Virus record (IMG/VR): IMGVR_UViG_3300040931_000021
Location: 1 to 22,639 of that record
DNA from: a virus
Strand: one strand, 5' to 3'
Length of the DNA stretch: 22,639 nucleotides
A program made the position numbers and the translations under genes. Shown one piece after another: positions 14,394 through 21,739 of this stretch (the stretch's first letter is position 1; each line of letters starts with the position of its first letter). Below the pieces are notes generated by a model. It was not told the DNA's origin and did not search any database. It was given only the letters and a program-made list of their open reading frames with translations.

Positions 14394-16043
14394 ATGGGCG
14401 TTGAAATTCGGATTTACAAAGCGCCAGCCAGTTACTTTGGTGTGCCCGCCGTGACTTCACCTATTGGCACGGTTAGCGTGTTAGACGCCCTTGATTTTCA
14501 GGAAAAGGCGGTCGTGCCTATCGGCGGGCGCAACTTCGTCGTCGAGAAAGTTTCGCCGCCCGAAGGTAGCGCAATTCAGTTTACCGAAACTAAAGTCTTC
14601 ATTGAGTTGCCCAGTTACCTTGAAGATATTACTGACAAGATTAAGGCTGACATTTTCTGCTACCCGCTGATTTTGCGGGGGCAACGGGCTGCCTACTTAG
14701 AGGCGGGGCAAGTCGTGCAAGTTGAGGCAAGTGCGTGCTGCAACTTCAAAATCGTCAAAGCGCCATACGCTCAGGTCGCATGGTGGGTCAACTTAGTTGA
14801 GTTTTACGAATTCAACTCAGGCTCGGGTCAAGCCATAGGTTTCCCCAATCCCTACATCTATGTGACCGCAACGAAAGCACCTGCGGGCGGGGATTTCTAT
14901 GACATAACCGCTACGCTCTTTCCCGTAACGCCCGACCCACGCTCCAACCCTATCTTAGTGCTGCGGCTGCAACAAGGCAAAGAAGTTAAGCAATACTATT
15001 TCACCAACTACTTCATGCCTGTAGCGCCCGAATTCAAAGTGAGCCTGACGGGGCGGGCTGCGTTTCAAGCCTATCGCTTCCTGTTTACGCAGCAACTCAA
15101 TCTCGGTTTTAATGGATACATACTTACTGACGGTTGGCAAGGATTAAGGTGGATACAAGTGCCGCCTTACCCCGTCAAGTCACCCAAAGCGCCATTCATT
15201 TTCCGCAAAGCGATAGCACTAACGCAGCCGACCTTTGTAAGAGCGGGTAACCTAACCGAATTGCGGGGCGTAACGCAACTACAATGGGGCTGGAAGGATT
15301 GCTCGTTTACGAGTTATAGCCCACTTGAATTGGGCGATATTGTCGTCGTGCGGGTAGCCGTTGACGGAAACGAGTTTGAGTGGCTTTACAAAGTCGTCGC
15401 CGTCGACGAGGGTAGGCGGGGCAATGAGGTAGTCTATGAGGTCAAGGCGACACACCCAATCTATATGTCTGGAAGTATCGTGCGCCAACCTTTCCGACCG
15501 CATTTGCTCACAACCGATTTGTTTGTCACAGTCGTCAAAGCCTTAGCCCACTACCCGAGAAACATTACGCTTGATAGCGCTTACAGCGGTAAATGGCTCT
15601 TTGACAAAGAGCAACGCACCTTCAACACGCTACACGAAGCATTGGATTATCTAATGCAGCACTTAAGCCCACGACCGACCTTGTTGCTTGACGCAGACGG
15701 AAACATTGCTATCGTGCCCGCAACTGGCTTGAGCCCCGCCCCGCTCCCGACCGCCATAGCAATTCAGGTCACAACGAGCAAAAACGAAAGCACCAACACG
15801 GTTAGGGTTTCACCTACAGGCGTCTTCAAGTCGGGCTTAGCGTCGTCTCGGGGCGTTTATGTTTCAACGACTTACCCGATAGACTATCGCCGTGAGTATC
15901 AGTTTGCAGGTTTTTGGCTCTATCAGGTGGGCATGCCTGTGCGAAACGCTCAAAATCAAACCGAGTTTGTTGAGGAAGTGCAATGGCGTGCCGACGCTGC
16001 GGGCGAGATTTTCACTACGCTTAAGGTTGTGAAATATGCGTAG
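14394..16043 (+). CDS. Putative tail hub / baseplate-like protein
   Basis: 549 residues from ATG 14394; GGTGGTGG precedes it, and a GTG at 14376 lies within the preceding gene's last codons. The N-terminal ~220 residues are beta-rich and unrecognised. From ~280: TELRGVTQLQWGWKDCSFTS then LELGDIVVVRV and WLYKVVAVDEGRRGNEVVYE resemble a hub domain that closes the tail tube (gp27/Tal type), where a G-D-x-V turn follows a W-x-x-C-x-F strand. Then VKALAHYPRNITLDSAYSG...TFNTLHEALDYLMQHL...LLLDADGNIAIVP matches the later hub segment in which a small helical domain is followed by a strand pair with DxxGxI. Assignment is moderate to low. Confidence 0.5.
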   Translation: MGVEIRIYKAPASYFGVPAVTSPIGTVSVLDALDFQEKAVVPIGGRNFVVEKVSPPEGSAIQFTETKVFIELPSYLEDITDKIKADIFCYPLILRGQRAAYLEAGQVVQVEASACCNFKIVKAPYAQVAWWVNLVEFYEFNSGSGQAIGFPNPYIYVTATKAPAGGDFYDITATLFPVTPDPRSNPILVLRLQQGKEVKQYYFTNYFMPVAPEFKVSLTGRAAFQAYRFLFTQQLNLGFNGYILTDGWQGLRWIQVPPYPVKSPKAPFIFRKAIALTQPTFVRAGNLTELRGVTQLQWGWKDCSFTSYSPLELGDIVVVRVAVDGNEFEWLYKVVAVDEGRRGNEVVYEVKATHPIYMSGSIVRQPFRPHLLTTDLFVTVVKALAHYPRNITLDSAYSGKWLFDKEQRTFNTLHEALDYLMQHLSPRPTLLLDADGNIAIVPATGLSPAPLPTAIAIQVTTSKNESTNTVRVSPTGVFKSGLASSRGVYVSTTYPIDYRREYQFAGFWLYQVGMPVRNAQNQTEFVEEVQWRADAAGEIFTTLKVVKYA

Positions 16044-16067
16044 CGTCAAGTGTCAGAGGTGAAAACT
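16044..16067 (+). promoter_or_regulatory. 24-nt translation leader of the repeat-bearing fibre gene
   Basis: Exactly fills the gap between TAG 16041-16043 and ATG 16068. It reads CGTCAAGTG, then AGAGGTGAAAACT. The GTG at 16050 is in frame but overlaps the CAAGTG motif and lies upstream of the SD. Confidence 0.6.
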
Positions 16068-16961
16068 ATGGCGTGGGAAGATTTGATTAGATTGCTGCGT
16101 AGAAGTAGGCAGAGTGAAAACATAACTAACCCACCATATAGCCCGCCAGTGCAAATCAGGCGGGGGCAAAAGGTGTTAGACATTGCCCGTGTGAGCGACA
16201 GCATTTTCGTCAAAATTCGCTTGGCTGTGCTTGAAACCTTAAGCGTTTCTGATAACGCAAACTACTTGCTTTCCCGAATTCAACAAAGCGTCGGCGATAT
16301 TATCAGCGTTAGCGACTTGGTTGACTATCTCATTCACGAGTATATAAGGCGAAATGTTACGGATAGTCTTTCGGTTAGTGAAGCGGTTAATTATGTGCTA
16401 TCAAGCATTCAGCAAATCAGCGCTGCGGCAAGCGATAGTCTAACCTTAAGCGAATTACTCAAAGCGTTGCGCAAAGATTTTGCCCCGAGCGACACCTTAA
16501 GTTTAAGCGAAAGTGTCACCTATCAGTTAAGGTCGCCGACACCTTCAGGCTATATCATTCCCGACAGTTATGTTGTTTACAATCACAACTGGCAGACAAT
16601 TAGCGCCAACTTGTCTGTTTGGTGGGATAATGACACCTCAACGAATTACTCAATTTTCTACACGCCGCCAGCGCCGAGCAACCCCCGATATGTCTACCTC
16701 TATTTCAACAACCCGCTTACTTTGCCGAGAAGCATTGAAGTATATATCACGGGTTTCACAACTTCCAAGACGCTTTACATTCGTGTCTACTACTTTGGTG
16801 AGTTAATTTCGTCGACGAGTTTAGTGCCAAATCGGGTTGATTGGTTTTCAGTTACACTACCCACTGGGTCGGTCTCTTATTTTGACGAAATGGAAATTGT
16901 GACCGATAGCAGCATTTTGGGCTTCATCGGGATAGCAGAGTTTCATGTAATGCAGTCTTAG
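16068..16961 (+). CDS. Tail fibre-like protein with DSLSVSE repeats
   Basis: 297 residues. N-terminal ~45 residues are basic and Pro-rich (NPPYSPPVQIRRGQK), likely the attachment end. Residues 55-152 carry five copies of a ~20-24 residue repeat with core [DE]-[TSI]-[LI]-[ST]-[VL]-S-[DE]-x-[VAL]-x-[YA]. Residues ~160-297 form a beta-sandwich-like end domain (SLSVWW-type NLSVWWDNDTSTNYSIFY, PRYVYLYFNNPLTLPRSIEV, DEMEIVTDSSILGFIGIAEF) of the kind that binds sugars. Together this suggests a short fibre with a receptor-binding tip. The next leader follows its TAG. Confidence 0.65.
   Translation: MAWEDLIRLLRRSRQSENITNPPYSPPVQIRRGQKVLDIARVSDSIFVKIRLAVLETLSVSDNANYLLSRIQQSVGDIISVSDLVDYLIHEYIRRNVTDSLSVSEAVNYVLSSIQQISAAASDSLTLSELLKALRKDFAPSDTLSLSESVTYQLRSPTPSGYIIPDSYVVYNHNWQTISANLSVWWDNDTSTNYSIFYTPPAPSNPRYVYLYFNNPLTLPRSIEVYITGFTTSKTLYIRVYYFGELISSTSLVPNRVDWFSVTLPTGSVSYFDEMEIVTDSSILGFIGIAEFHVMQS
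16230..16523 (+). repeat. Five tandem protein-level repeats in the fibre gene
   Basis: Cores read LETLSVSDNANY, GDIISVSDLVDY, TDSLSVSEAVNY, SDSLTLSELLKA and SDTLSLSESVTY, spaced about 20-24 codons. The spacers differ, and the DNA has diverged more than the protein, so this is an old duplication held by selection. Confidence 0.75.
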
Positions 16962-16985
16962 CGCAAGTGAAAGGGGTGATAGCGC
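16962..16985 (+). promoter_or_regulatory. 24-nt translation leader of the last tail gene
   Basis: Exactly fills the gap from TAG 16959-16961 to ATG 16986. It is identical to the tail tube leader at 8505-8528 except for the last base (C for A). Confidence 0.7.
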
Positions 16986-17453
16986 ATGGCTGAGACGAAA
17001 GACTTCGTTAAAATCGTCGGCATTGTTGAAGTCACGCTCAAAGACGCTAAGTCGGGCGAAATCATTTACCGTGAGCGGGGCTACAACACGATTGTGGCTC
17101 AAGGCAAGTCTTATATGCGCCGAAACATTATTCAGCATTCCACTCAATATAACGGCAACTTCCTGTGCTTGTCGGGCTCAAGCACTACGCCGAGCGATAG
17201 TGAAACTTCCGTGCCCGCATTGATTACCCCAGCCAAGACGGCGACCAAAAGCATTGTGACAGAAGGCGGCGTGGAATACATGCGTTGGGAGGCAACTTGG
17301 GCGACTTCGGAAGCAAACACGACAATCTACAGCGTGGCGATTGCGGAAAACAGCGACGGCACGGGCGAATGGGCTCGGTATGTTTTCTCAAGCCCTATCA
17401 GCAAAACCAGCACTCAGGAATTGACTATCACTTACTCAATCCTGCTACAGTGA
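16986..17453 (+). CDS. Putative tail fibre / tip protein
   Basis: 155 residues. Beta-rich; the start KIVGIVEVTLKDAKSGEIIY then ERGYNTIVAQGKSYMRRNI resembles the N terminus of many phage fibre or receptor-binding proteins, in which a strand pair is followed by N-x-I-x-x-x-G and a helix. The next part (LCLSGSSTTPSDSETSVPAL) is the usual step with a small-residue 'sgttp' then 'dt-x-L' turn, and it ends with alternating strands (WATSEANTTIYSVAIAENSD). Same leader as the tail tube gene. Last gene of the rightward block; its final 9 bases overlap the convergent sigma-like gene. Confidence 0.65.
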   Translation: MAETKDFVKIVGIVEVTLKDAKSGEIIYRERGYNTIVAQGKSYMRRNIIQHSTQYNGNFLCLSGSSTTPSDSETSVPALITPAKTATKSIVTEGGVEYMRWEATWATSEANTTIYSVAIAENSDGTGEWARYVFSSPISKTSTQELTITYSILLQ

Positions 17454-18098
17454 CAGAAACTCAGTTAGTTTCTCCTTGAGCGATTTGAAGTGGGTGTCGA
17501 AGTCGTCAATCTCGAAGCGTAACTCATCAACTTCGTAACCCTCAAGGATTTTGACTGCTATCTCACGCTCGGGCTCGGGCAACTTAGCAATGAAGTCACG
17601 CAACTCAATTTCAGCGTAGGGGAAACCTTCCGTGCCAAACAGCGCTAAGTTTTTGGCGTCGGCGTCTTCGTCGGCGTCGGCGGGCTCAATGTCACTGTCT
17701 TCGTCGCCCAGCAATGAGAGCGGGATTTTCTCTAACCGACCCTGATTTGCGACATTTGCGAATGCAAGGTTGCGGATAAGCGTTAGAATGCTGCCTTTGA
17801 CATGATTTCGGATGAAACTAAAGTAGTTGTCGCTCGGCTTCAAGTTGCGCAACGCAAAGACTATGCCTTCTAAGCACGCAATCTCAATGTCTTCACGCAC
17901 GATGTTAGTGAATTGCTGGTTGACTTTGCGCTCGTAATAGTCTATGAGTGCACGAGTGATTGGGCGCATAAGTTGCTCGACTTGGGTGTAAGCGGTGTCG
18001 AAGTCGATTTCGCCCCGAATGTATGCCTCACAAATGCTATTGACTTGTGCCCGAATTTCTGAAGTTTTGGCACGACAGCGCTCATTCTTCATTTTCAT
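17445..18098 (-). CDS. Diverged sigma-70-like transcription factor
   Basis: 217 residues (or 215 from the second ATG at 18092, which is better spaced from GGGAGGG). Residues ~70-110 have the sigma region 2 pattern: REDIEIACLEGIVFALRNL, then FSFIRNHVKGSILTLIRN, compare the usual DL-x-QEG-x-x-G-x-x-x-A and F-x-T-Y-A-x-x-x-I-x-G motifs. An acidic linker (DEDSDIEPADADEDADA) follows. Residues ~165-215 resemble region 4: LRDFIAKLPEPEREIAVKILEGYEVDELRFEI then a weak recognition helix. Promoter contacts are degenerate, so it may be an atypical sigma or a core-binding regulator, perhaps for the structural genes it faces. It overlaps the preceding gene by 17 bases. Confidence 0.55.
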   Translation of the reverse strand: MKMKNERCRAKTSEIRAQVNSICEAYIRGEIDFDTAYTQVEQLMRPITRALIDYYERKVNQQFTNIVREDIEIACLEGIVFALRNLKPSDNYFSFIRNHVKGSILTLIRNLAFANVANQGRLEKIPLSLLGDEDSDIEPADADEDADAKNLALFGTEGFPYAEIELRDFIAKLPEPEREIAVKILEGYEVDELRFEIDDFDTHFKSLKEKLTEFLSL

Positions 18099-18660
18099 TG
18101 CCCTCCCAAACTACCGCTAAGTCTACCTTAGGCACGATACCTTCGCTTAACAACATACTTTTCGCTTTAACCTCAGCGCAAACTTCGGGCGGGTGCAAAA
18201 CTTTGAAGGTTTTTTGCATGCGTTGTTGAAATTGCTCGTAAGTTAAATGCCTTGCTGGCGGAATATCGGGGTGACGAAACTTCCGAGGGATATAAATCGG
18301 GTAGACTGTTAACCGTTTGGGAATGTAGTATTCGTCATGGTCTTCAAAGTCGTGAATTTGCACAACAAAAGCGATAGTTGGAGCAACAAACTTGTCTAAG
18401 TATGCTGCTAAGGTTGCTGTAATCCAGCAATTTTTCTTCGTGCCCGCCTCACAAGTAGTTTCAAAAAGAATGACAAGGTGACGACACTCAGGGCAACACA
18501 CAACTTGGTCTATGTCAACAATCTTTAAATCACTCAAATCAGTGCCAACGAATAAAAAACGAAAGGTTGCGTCAGTAACATTCTCCCGCACCAAGCGCCA
18601 CTTTTGGTCAATTTGAAAGTCGTGTAATGGTTTATAACCTTTGTCGCCTTGCACTCGCAT
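18082..18660 (-). CDS. Hypothetical protein with CPEC motif
   Basis: 192 residues, not recognised. Segment LFVGTDLSDLKIVDIDQVVC then CPECRHLVILFETTCEAGTK and ITATLAAYLDKFVAPTIAFV has the layout D-I-D, strand, E-T, helix, strand, which loosely recalls small PD-(D/E)xK nuclease-like phage proteins, but the catalytic Lys is not evident. A CPEC pair plus later Cys could bind zinc. The C-terminal half has PKRLTVYPIYIPRKFRHPD. Start uncertain: GGGGAG ends only 2 bases before ATG 18660, so GTG 18654 is an alternative. A 46-codon frame starting ATG 18681 overlaps it and is less likely. Confidence 0.6.
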   Translation of the reverse strand: MRVQGDKGYKPLHDFQIDQKWRLVRENVTDATFRFLFVGTDLSDLKIVDIDQVVCCPECRHLVILFETTCEAGTKKNCWITATLAAYLDKFVAPTIAFVVQIHDFEDHDEYYIPKRLTVYPIYIPRKFRHPDIPPARHLTYEQFQQRMQKTFKVLHPPEVCAEVKAKSMLLSEGIVPKVDLAVVWEGNENEE

Positions 18661-18701
18661 TCTCCCCGAAGAATGCCTACCATGTTAGCGACACCTACCT
18701 T

Positions 18702-18860
18702 TCACTTAAGTTTGAGCATGGTCTCCTTTGAGCCACATTTTTTGCACACAAGCCCTTTCGTGACTATGTGCTTGCTTGAAAGCCAAATCTCTTTCCTACA
18801 ACTCCTACACCAAATGATAGCACCGAATTTCTGTTTTGTAAAGTCTCGTTTCTTCCCCAT
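18702..18860 (-). CDS. 52-residue zinc-ribbon-like protein
   Basis: 52 residues, starts MGKKRDFTKQKFGAIIW. Two Cys pairs, C18-x-x-C21 (WCRSCRKE) and C39-x-x-C42 (VCKKCGS), 17 residues apart form a plain four-Cys zinc ribbon with basic surroundings. GGGTGAGTGTCT precedes ATG 18860, giving good SD spacing. It fills the space between the G8 gene stop (22 bases away) and the next leftward gene. Small zinc ribbons in phage early operons often bind DNA or RNA polymerase; no specific role can be read here. Confidence 0.7.
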   Translation of the reverse strand: MGKKRDFTKQKFGAIIWCRSCRKEIWLSSKHIVTKGLVCKKCGSKETMLKLK

Positions 18861-18882
18861 AGACACTCACCCGCTAACGATT

Positions 18883-20748
18883 TTAATAAGCGATGAGGTA
18901 AAACTCGTTAAACAGCAGCACTTGATTTTGCACAGCGACATAGAGCGCTCCCGTTGTGCCTTTCGCTAAGACCCGCACGATTTTGATTTCGTCACTATCA
19001 TTTTCAAGCACAAGTAATTGCCAAGTGTCGGCGACGATTGAAGAAAGGTCTATTGTGTCGCCACTTGTAACTTCGGGGTTACTGACTAAGTGCTCGGAAA
19101 GTGGGGTTAGGCTAACTTGTGCAAAACTTAAGTCGCTTGAGCGTTTAACAGCGACAAGCAATTTTTGTCGTGGCGCAACGAAGAAGTCTTTGACGACTGC
19201 AAGGTTGGCGTTTTTGGGAGTGAGTTTGAAAGTCGCTGGATTAGGCAGTAACGACGAAGGTGGCACTTCCGTGTCTTCTGACTGAATTATCCCGCCCGAC
19301 TGGAATTCCTGCTCCCTAATTACCGTGCTACCGACCTTTTTGTTGACGAAGCGCACCTTAGGCATGTCATAACCGAAAGCGTCGTTGAAAGTGTAAGGCT
19401 CAAGCCATGTGCCATACAACTCGCAATTTTGATAATCAGTTAAAACTAACCCTCCCGTAGCAATCCAATCAAATCGGTTTCGCAAGGTCGTGCTGTAACC
19501 CAACGCAGAGTAGTTGTAAAACTTGCAATTGCGGAAAATATTGCGGTTAAGGTTGGGCGTGCTAAAGTCGTGGAAAATGTGCAACCCATAAATCGTGCTA
19601 TCTTCAACAATGTGATAAACACTTTGTCGGGGGCAAAAGTTGAAAATCGTGCAATTTTTCATGCTAATCTTGTTTGACAGGTTACCCCACGGATACCAAT
19701 CCCAAACATGTGCGTTTTCTATTGAAATGTTGCCCGCTGAGCCCCAAAGTAAAGACGGAGTGCACAACACACCACCTACATGGCGTGTGTTGTTGTTTGC
19801 TTGTAAGTGAGTGCCACAATGATAATAAACGGTCGGGTAAGTTACATATACAAAGATACCGAAGACATTGATGCTATTGAAATGCGGAAGCAATGTAGTG
19901 TAGGAAATATTGTCATCAGTAATATTTGCACGCAATAAAAAGTATCCTGCCGAAATGTTTGGTGTATAATCCCAAACCCACCTTAAACCTGACACGATTA
20001 TGTAATCCGACACCGTTGCACTCGCAATCACATTATAACTCGTTGAGTTGTTAACAAAATGAAGCGTAATTGGTCGGTTAACCTTAGCAACCCACGCACC
20101 TGCAGGATAGTCGTGAGGTAAAGAAGCGCTCAAAGTTAATGTGTTGCCACTAACGGCGGTCACTTGCGCTAAGTGGGGGAAAATAACCGAAGTTTGCATT
20201 TCAGCCGCAGGCAACCGAGGCAACATTACCCAATCCCCAACCTGCCAGTTTAAATTCTCACTCACAGTAATTTGCGTCGCCCCGCTGCTTGCTGCCGAAG
20301 CAAGCGTCGTGATAAAGCGATAGTAGCCTTGACTGCTATCATATGGCACATTGGGAGAGCCTACAAACGAAATCTCAGCGTTGTTGTCATACAAAGCAAA
20401 ATGATAGCCCGCAGTTGTTTTCATAATCGTAACTCTAACGGGCATGGGGTTGGTCGGAGTGCCAACAATGAGTTTGCCCGTGCTGCGAATGCGGATATAG
20501 CCTTTAAAGCGCAATCTAAGCGGTTGCGTGGCGTTAGTGTCAAATTGAAGCGTGCCTCTAATGTCAACATCTAACGAGTTACCCGCTGTGCCTAACTCAA
20601 CATCGGCGCTGCTACCTTCAACCACATCGTAAATGACGGTATGCCCCGACGAAATAACTACTTGGTCGCCCGCAGCGGGCAATCGGTTTAAATCCCAAGT
20701 AGAAGCACTACTCCAGTTTCCTGATTGCACGCTTGTCAAGACAGCCAT
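18883..20748 (-). CDS. G8-domain and right-handed beta-helix protein, possible tailspike or glycan-acting enzyme
   Basis: 621 residues. The start SGNWSSASTWDLNRLPAAGD then VVISSGHTVIYD is the G8 signature (spaced glycines, aromatic-W and GDxVxI), continuing to ~residue 120 with LDVDIRGTLQF and GKLIVG. Residues 155-230 have an ATQITVSENLNWQVGDWVML and AQVTAVSGNTLTLSASLPHD module. Residues ~240-500 have short Asn-rich turns (FRNCKFYNYS, MKNCTIFNF, VEDSTIYGL) typical of a beta helix. The G8/beta-helix architecture is that of CEMIP-type glycan enzymes and many tailspikes. No signal peptide. GGGGGTGA precedes ATG 20748. It is odd that it lies among replication and small regulatory genes. Confidence 0.75.
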   Translation of the reverse strand: MAVLTSVQSGNWSSASTWDLNRLPAAGDQVVISSGHTVIYDVVEGSSADVELGTAGNSLDVDIRGTLQFDTNATQPLRLRFKGYIRIRSTGKLIVGTPTNPMPVRVTIMKTTAGYHFALYDNNAEISFVGSPNVPYDSSQGYYRFITTLASAASSGATQITVSENLNWQVGDWVMLPRLPAAEMQTSVIFPHLAQVTAVSGNTLTLSASLPHDYPAGAWVAKVNRPITLHFVNNSTSYNVIASATVSDYIIVSGLRWVWDYTPNISAGYFLLRANITDDNISYTTLLPHFNSINVFGIFVYVTYPTVYYHCGTHLQANNNTRHVGGVLCTPSLLWGSAGNISIENAHVWDWYPWGNLSNKISMKNCTIFNFCPRQSVYHIVEDSTIYGLHIFHDFSTPNLNRNIFRNCKFYNYSALGYSTTLRNRFDWIATGGLVLTDYQNCELYGTWLEPYTFNDAFGYDMPKVRFVNKKVGSTVIREQEFQSGGIIQSEDTEVPPSSLLPNPATFKLTPKNANLAVVKDFFVAPRQKLLVAVKRSSDLSFAQVSLTPLSEHLVSNPEVTSGDTIDLSSIVADTWQLLVLENDSDEIKIVRVLAKGTTGALYVAVQNQVLLFNEFYLIAY

Positions 20749-20903
20749 ACTTCGTCGTCACCCCCGCTAAGTTGTTGAAGCAAGGCGTCAATTTCGTCTT
20801 GACTTGGCTCGTGGTCGTAGCCTACCCTAATGAGCAAACGATTGTCGTTGCTGTAAACTTCTACAGCGTAGTAATCCCCAGCGTTTTCAATCACTACCCG
20901 CAT
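20736..20903 (-). CDS. Small acidic hypothetical protein
   Basis: 55 residues from ATG 20903 (MRVVIENAGDYYAVEVYS), chosen because GGTGA lies 5 bases upstream; a GTG reading from 20921 overlaps the CAAGTG motif. The frame gives beta strands (YAVEVYSNDNRLLIRVGYDH) followed by an acidic helix (SQDEIDALLQQLSGGDDEVW). Its 3' end contains the SD and start of the G8 gene (13-base overlap), so the two are probably translationally coupled. No family recognised. Confidence 0.6.
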   Translation of the reverse strand: MRVVIENAGDYYAVEVYSNDNRLLIRVGYDHEPSQDEIDALLQQLSGGDDEVWLS

Positions 20904-21123
20904 AGTCTTCACCGTCAACACTTGCTACCTTCCGAGCCCAATCGGGCAAATGCTCGGGGCACAGAGCCGACCCGTCGCCCGCCGAGCGGTCGCAGCGAAT
21001 TCGGTAGCGTGTGTAGGCGTTGCAGCGCCGCCCCGTGTCTTCGTGTTGATAGCAGCATGGGCGGGAAACGGCTGCTTCCCAAAGTTGTGCCAAGCCTTTT
21101 TGAGCGACGAATTTCACCAACAT
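20887..21123 (-). CDS. Small Cys/His-rich protein, probable zinc binder
   Basis: 78 residues. Cys and His cluster: RPCCYQHEDTGRRCNAYTRY, RIRCDRS, then SALCPEHLPDW. The order C-x-x-H, C, C, C-x-x-H resembles short zinc-binding modules in which RC-x-A and C-x-x-H flank the loop, suggesting two metal sites or one plus a disulfide. GGAGGGTGAC precedes ATG 21123 after a 19-base gap; the leader begins right after the previous TAG with CAAAGGAGG. Function unknown. Confidence 0.7.
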   Translation of the reverse strand: MLVKFVAQKGLAQLWEAAVSRPCCYQHEDTGRRCNAYTRYRIRCDRSAGDGSALCPEHLPDWARKVASVDGEDYAGSD

Positions 21124-21142
21124 TTAAGGTCACCCTCCTTTG

Positions 21143-21715
21143 CTACAGTATCAACGAAATTGCGTGCAAACGACGCAAGTCTATAATGCTATCAAGATAG
21201 GCTTCAACTTCTTCGGTAAGTTTCCTACCTTCGTCACACCAAAACTCAAGGGCTACCTTATCACCCTTTTTGTAGGCTCTTTGTAACCCCCAAAAGATAA
21301 CTTCAATCAGCCTATCTTTGTAAGTGTCAATCCGCTCTTTTTCAGCAACTATGGTGGGCGGTAACTCGTGCTCGTGCATGTCAATAAAGCAGGAAAGGTC
21401 GGCAAGGTAATATGCCTGCCACTCAATTTTTTCTAACACCCTCCCACATTCGCCAGCCACAAACTCAAAGTAATACGGTCTACCGCACGATTTTTCAATG
21501 TTGAAGTAGACGAAAACCCCCTTGTTTCGTAGGAAGTTAGCGCATTGTTGGAGTAACGGGATTTCTTTGTTTGGGTCATTAAATTTCCCCAAGACAAGTT
21601 TTTCTTCGTCGGCTAACTCCATGAAATTCCCGAGCAACGCTGCATTGTTTGCTAACACCTCTTTTTGTAGCAACTCAATCACTTCGTCTGCGGTCAAAAG
21701 CGGTTGCTGCGTCAT
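21143..21715 (-). CDS. Hypothetical protein next to the helicase
   Basis: 190 residues, not recognised. Mostly helical and acidic: TADEVIELLQKEVLANNAAL at the start, a short beta part (KGVFVYFNIEKSCGRPYYFE), DMHEHELPPTIVAEKERID in the middle, and a final helix (WCDEGRKLTEEVEAYLDSII). Its strong SD AAAAGGAGGGCGATAG is the one repeated inside the protease gene. It lies 24 bases after the helicase stop and is likely co-transcribed with it, so a replication-associated role is plausible but unproven. Confidence 0.75.
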   Translation of the reverse strand: MTQQPLLTADEVIELLQKEVLANNAALLGNFMELADEEKLVLGKFNDPNKEIPLLQQCANFLRNKGVFVYFNIEKSCGRPYYFEFVAGECGRVLEKIEWQAYYLADLSCFIDMHEHELPPTIVAEKERIDTYKDRLIEVIFWGLQRAYKKGDKVALEFWCDEGRKLTEEVEAYLDSIIDLRRLHAISLIL

Positions 21716-21739
21716 GTCTATCGCCCTCCTTTTGCTACC
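21716..21739 (-). promoter_or_regulatory. 24-nt translation leader with AGGAGGGCGATAG
   Basis: Exactly fills the gap between the helicase TAA (21740-21742) and ATG 21715. It begins GGTAGCAAAAGGAGGGCGAT. The SD block recurs at 4475-4490 inside the protease gene, on the other strand, ahead of an in-frame ATG. Confidence 0.65.

Noticed and set aside
17455-17473. A 7-bp AT-rich hairpin (AGAAACT/AGTTTCT) at the convergent gene ends
   Set aside because: Weak stem, no T run on either strand, and it lies inside the sigma-like coding region, so a bidirectional terminator cannot be supported.
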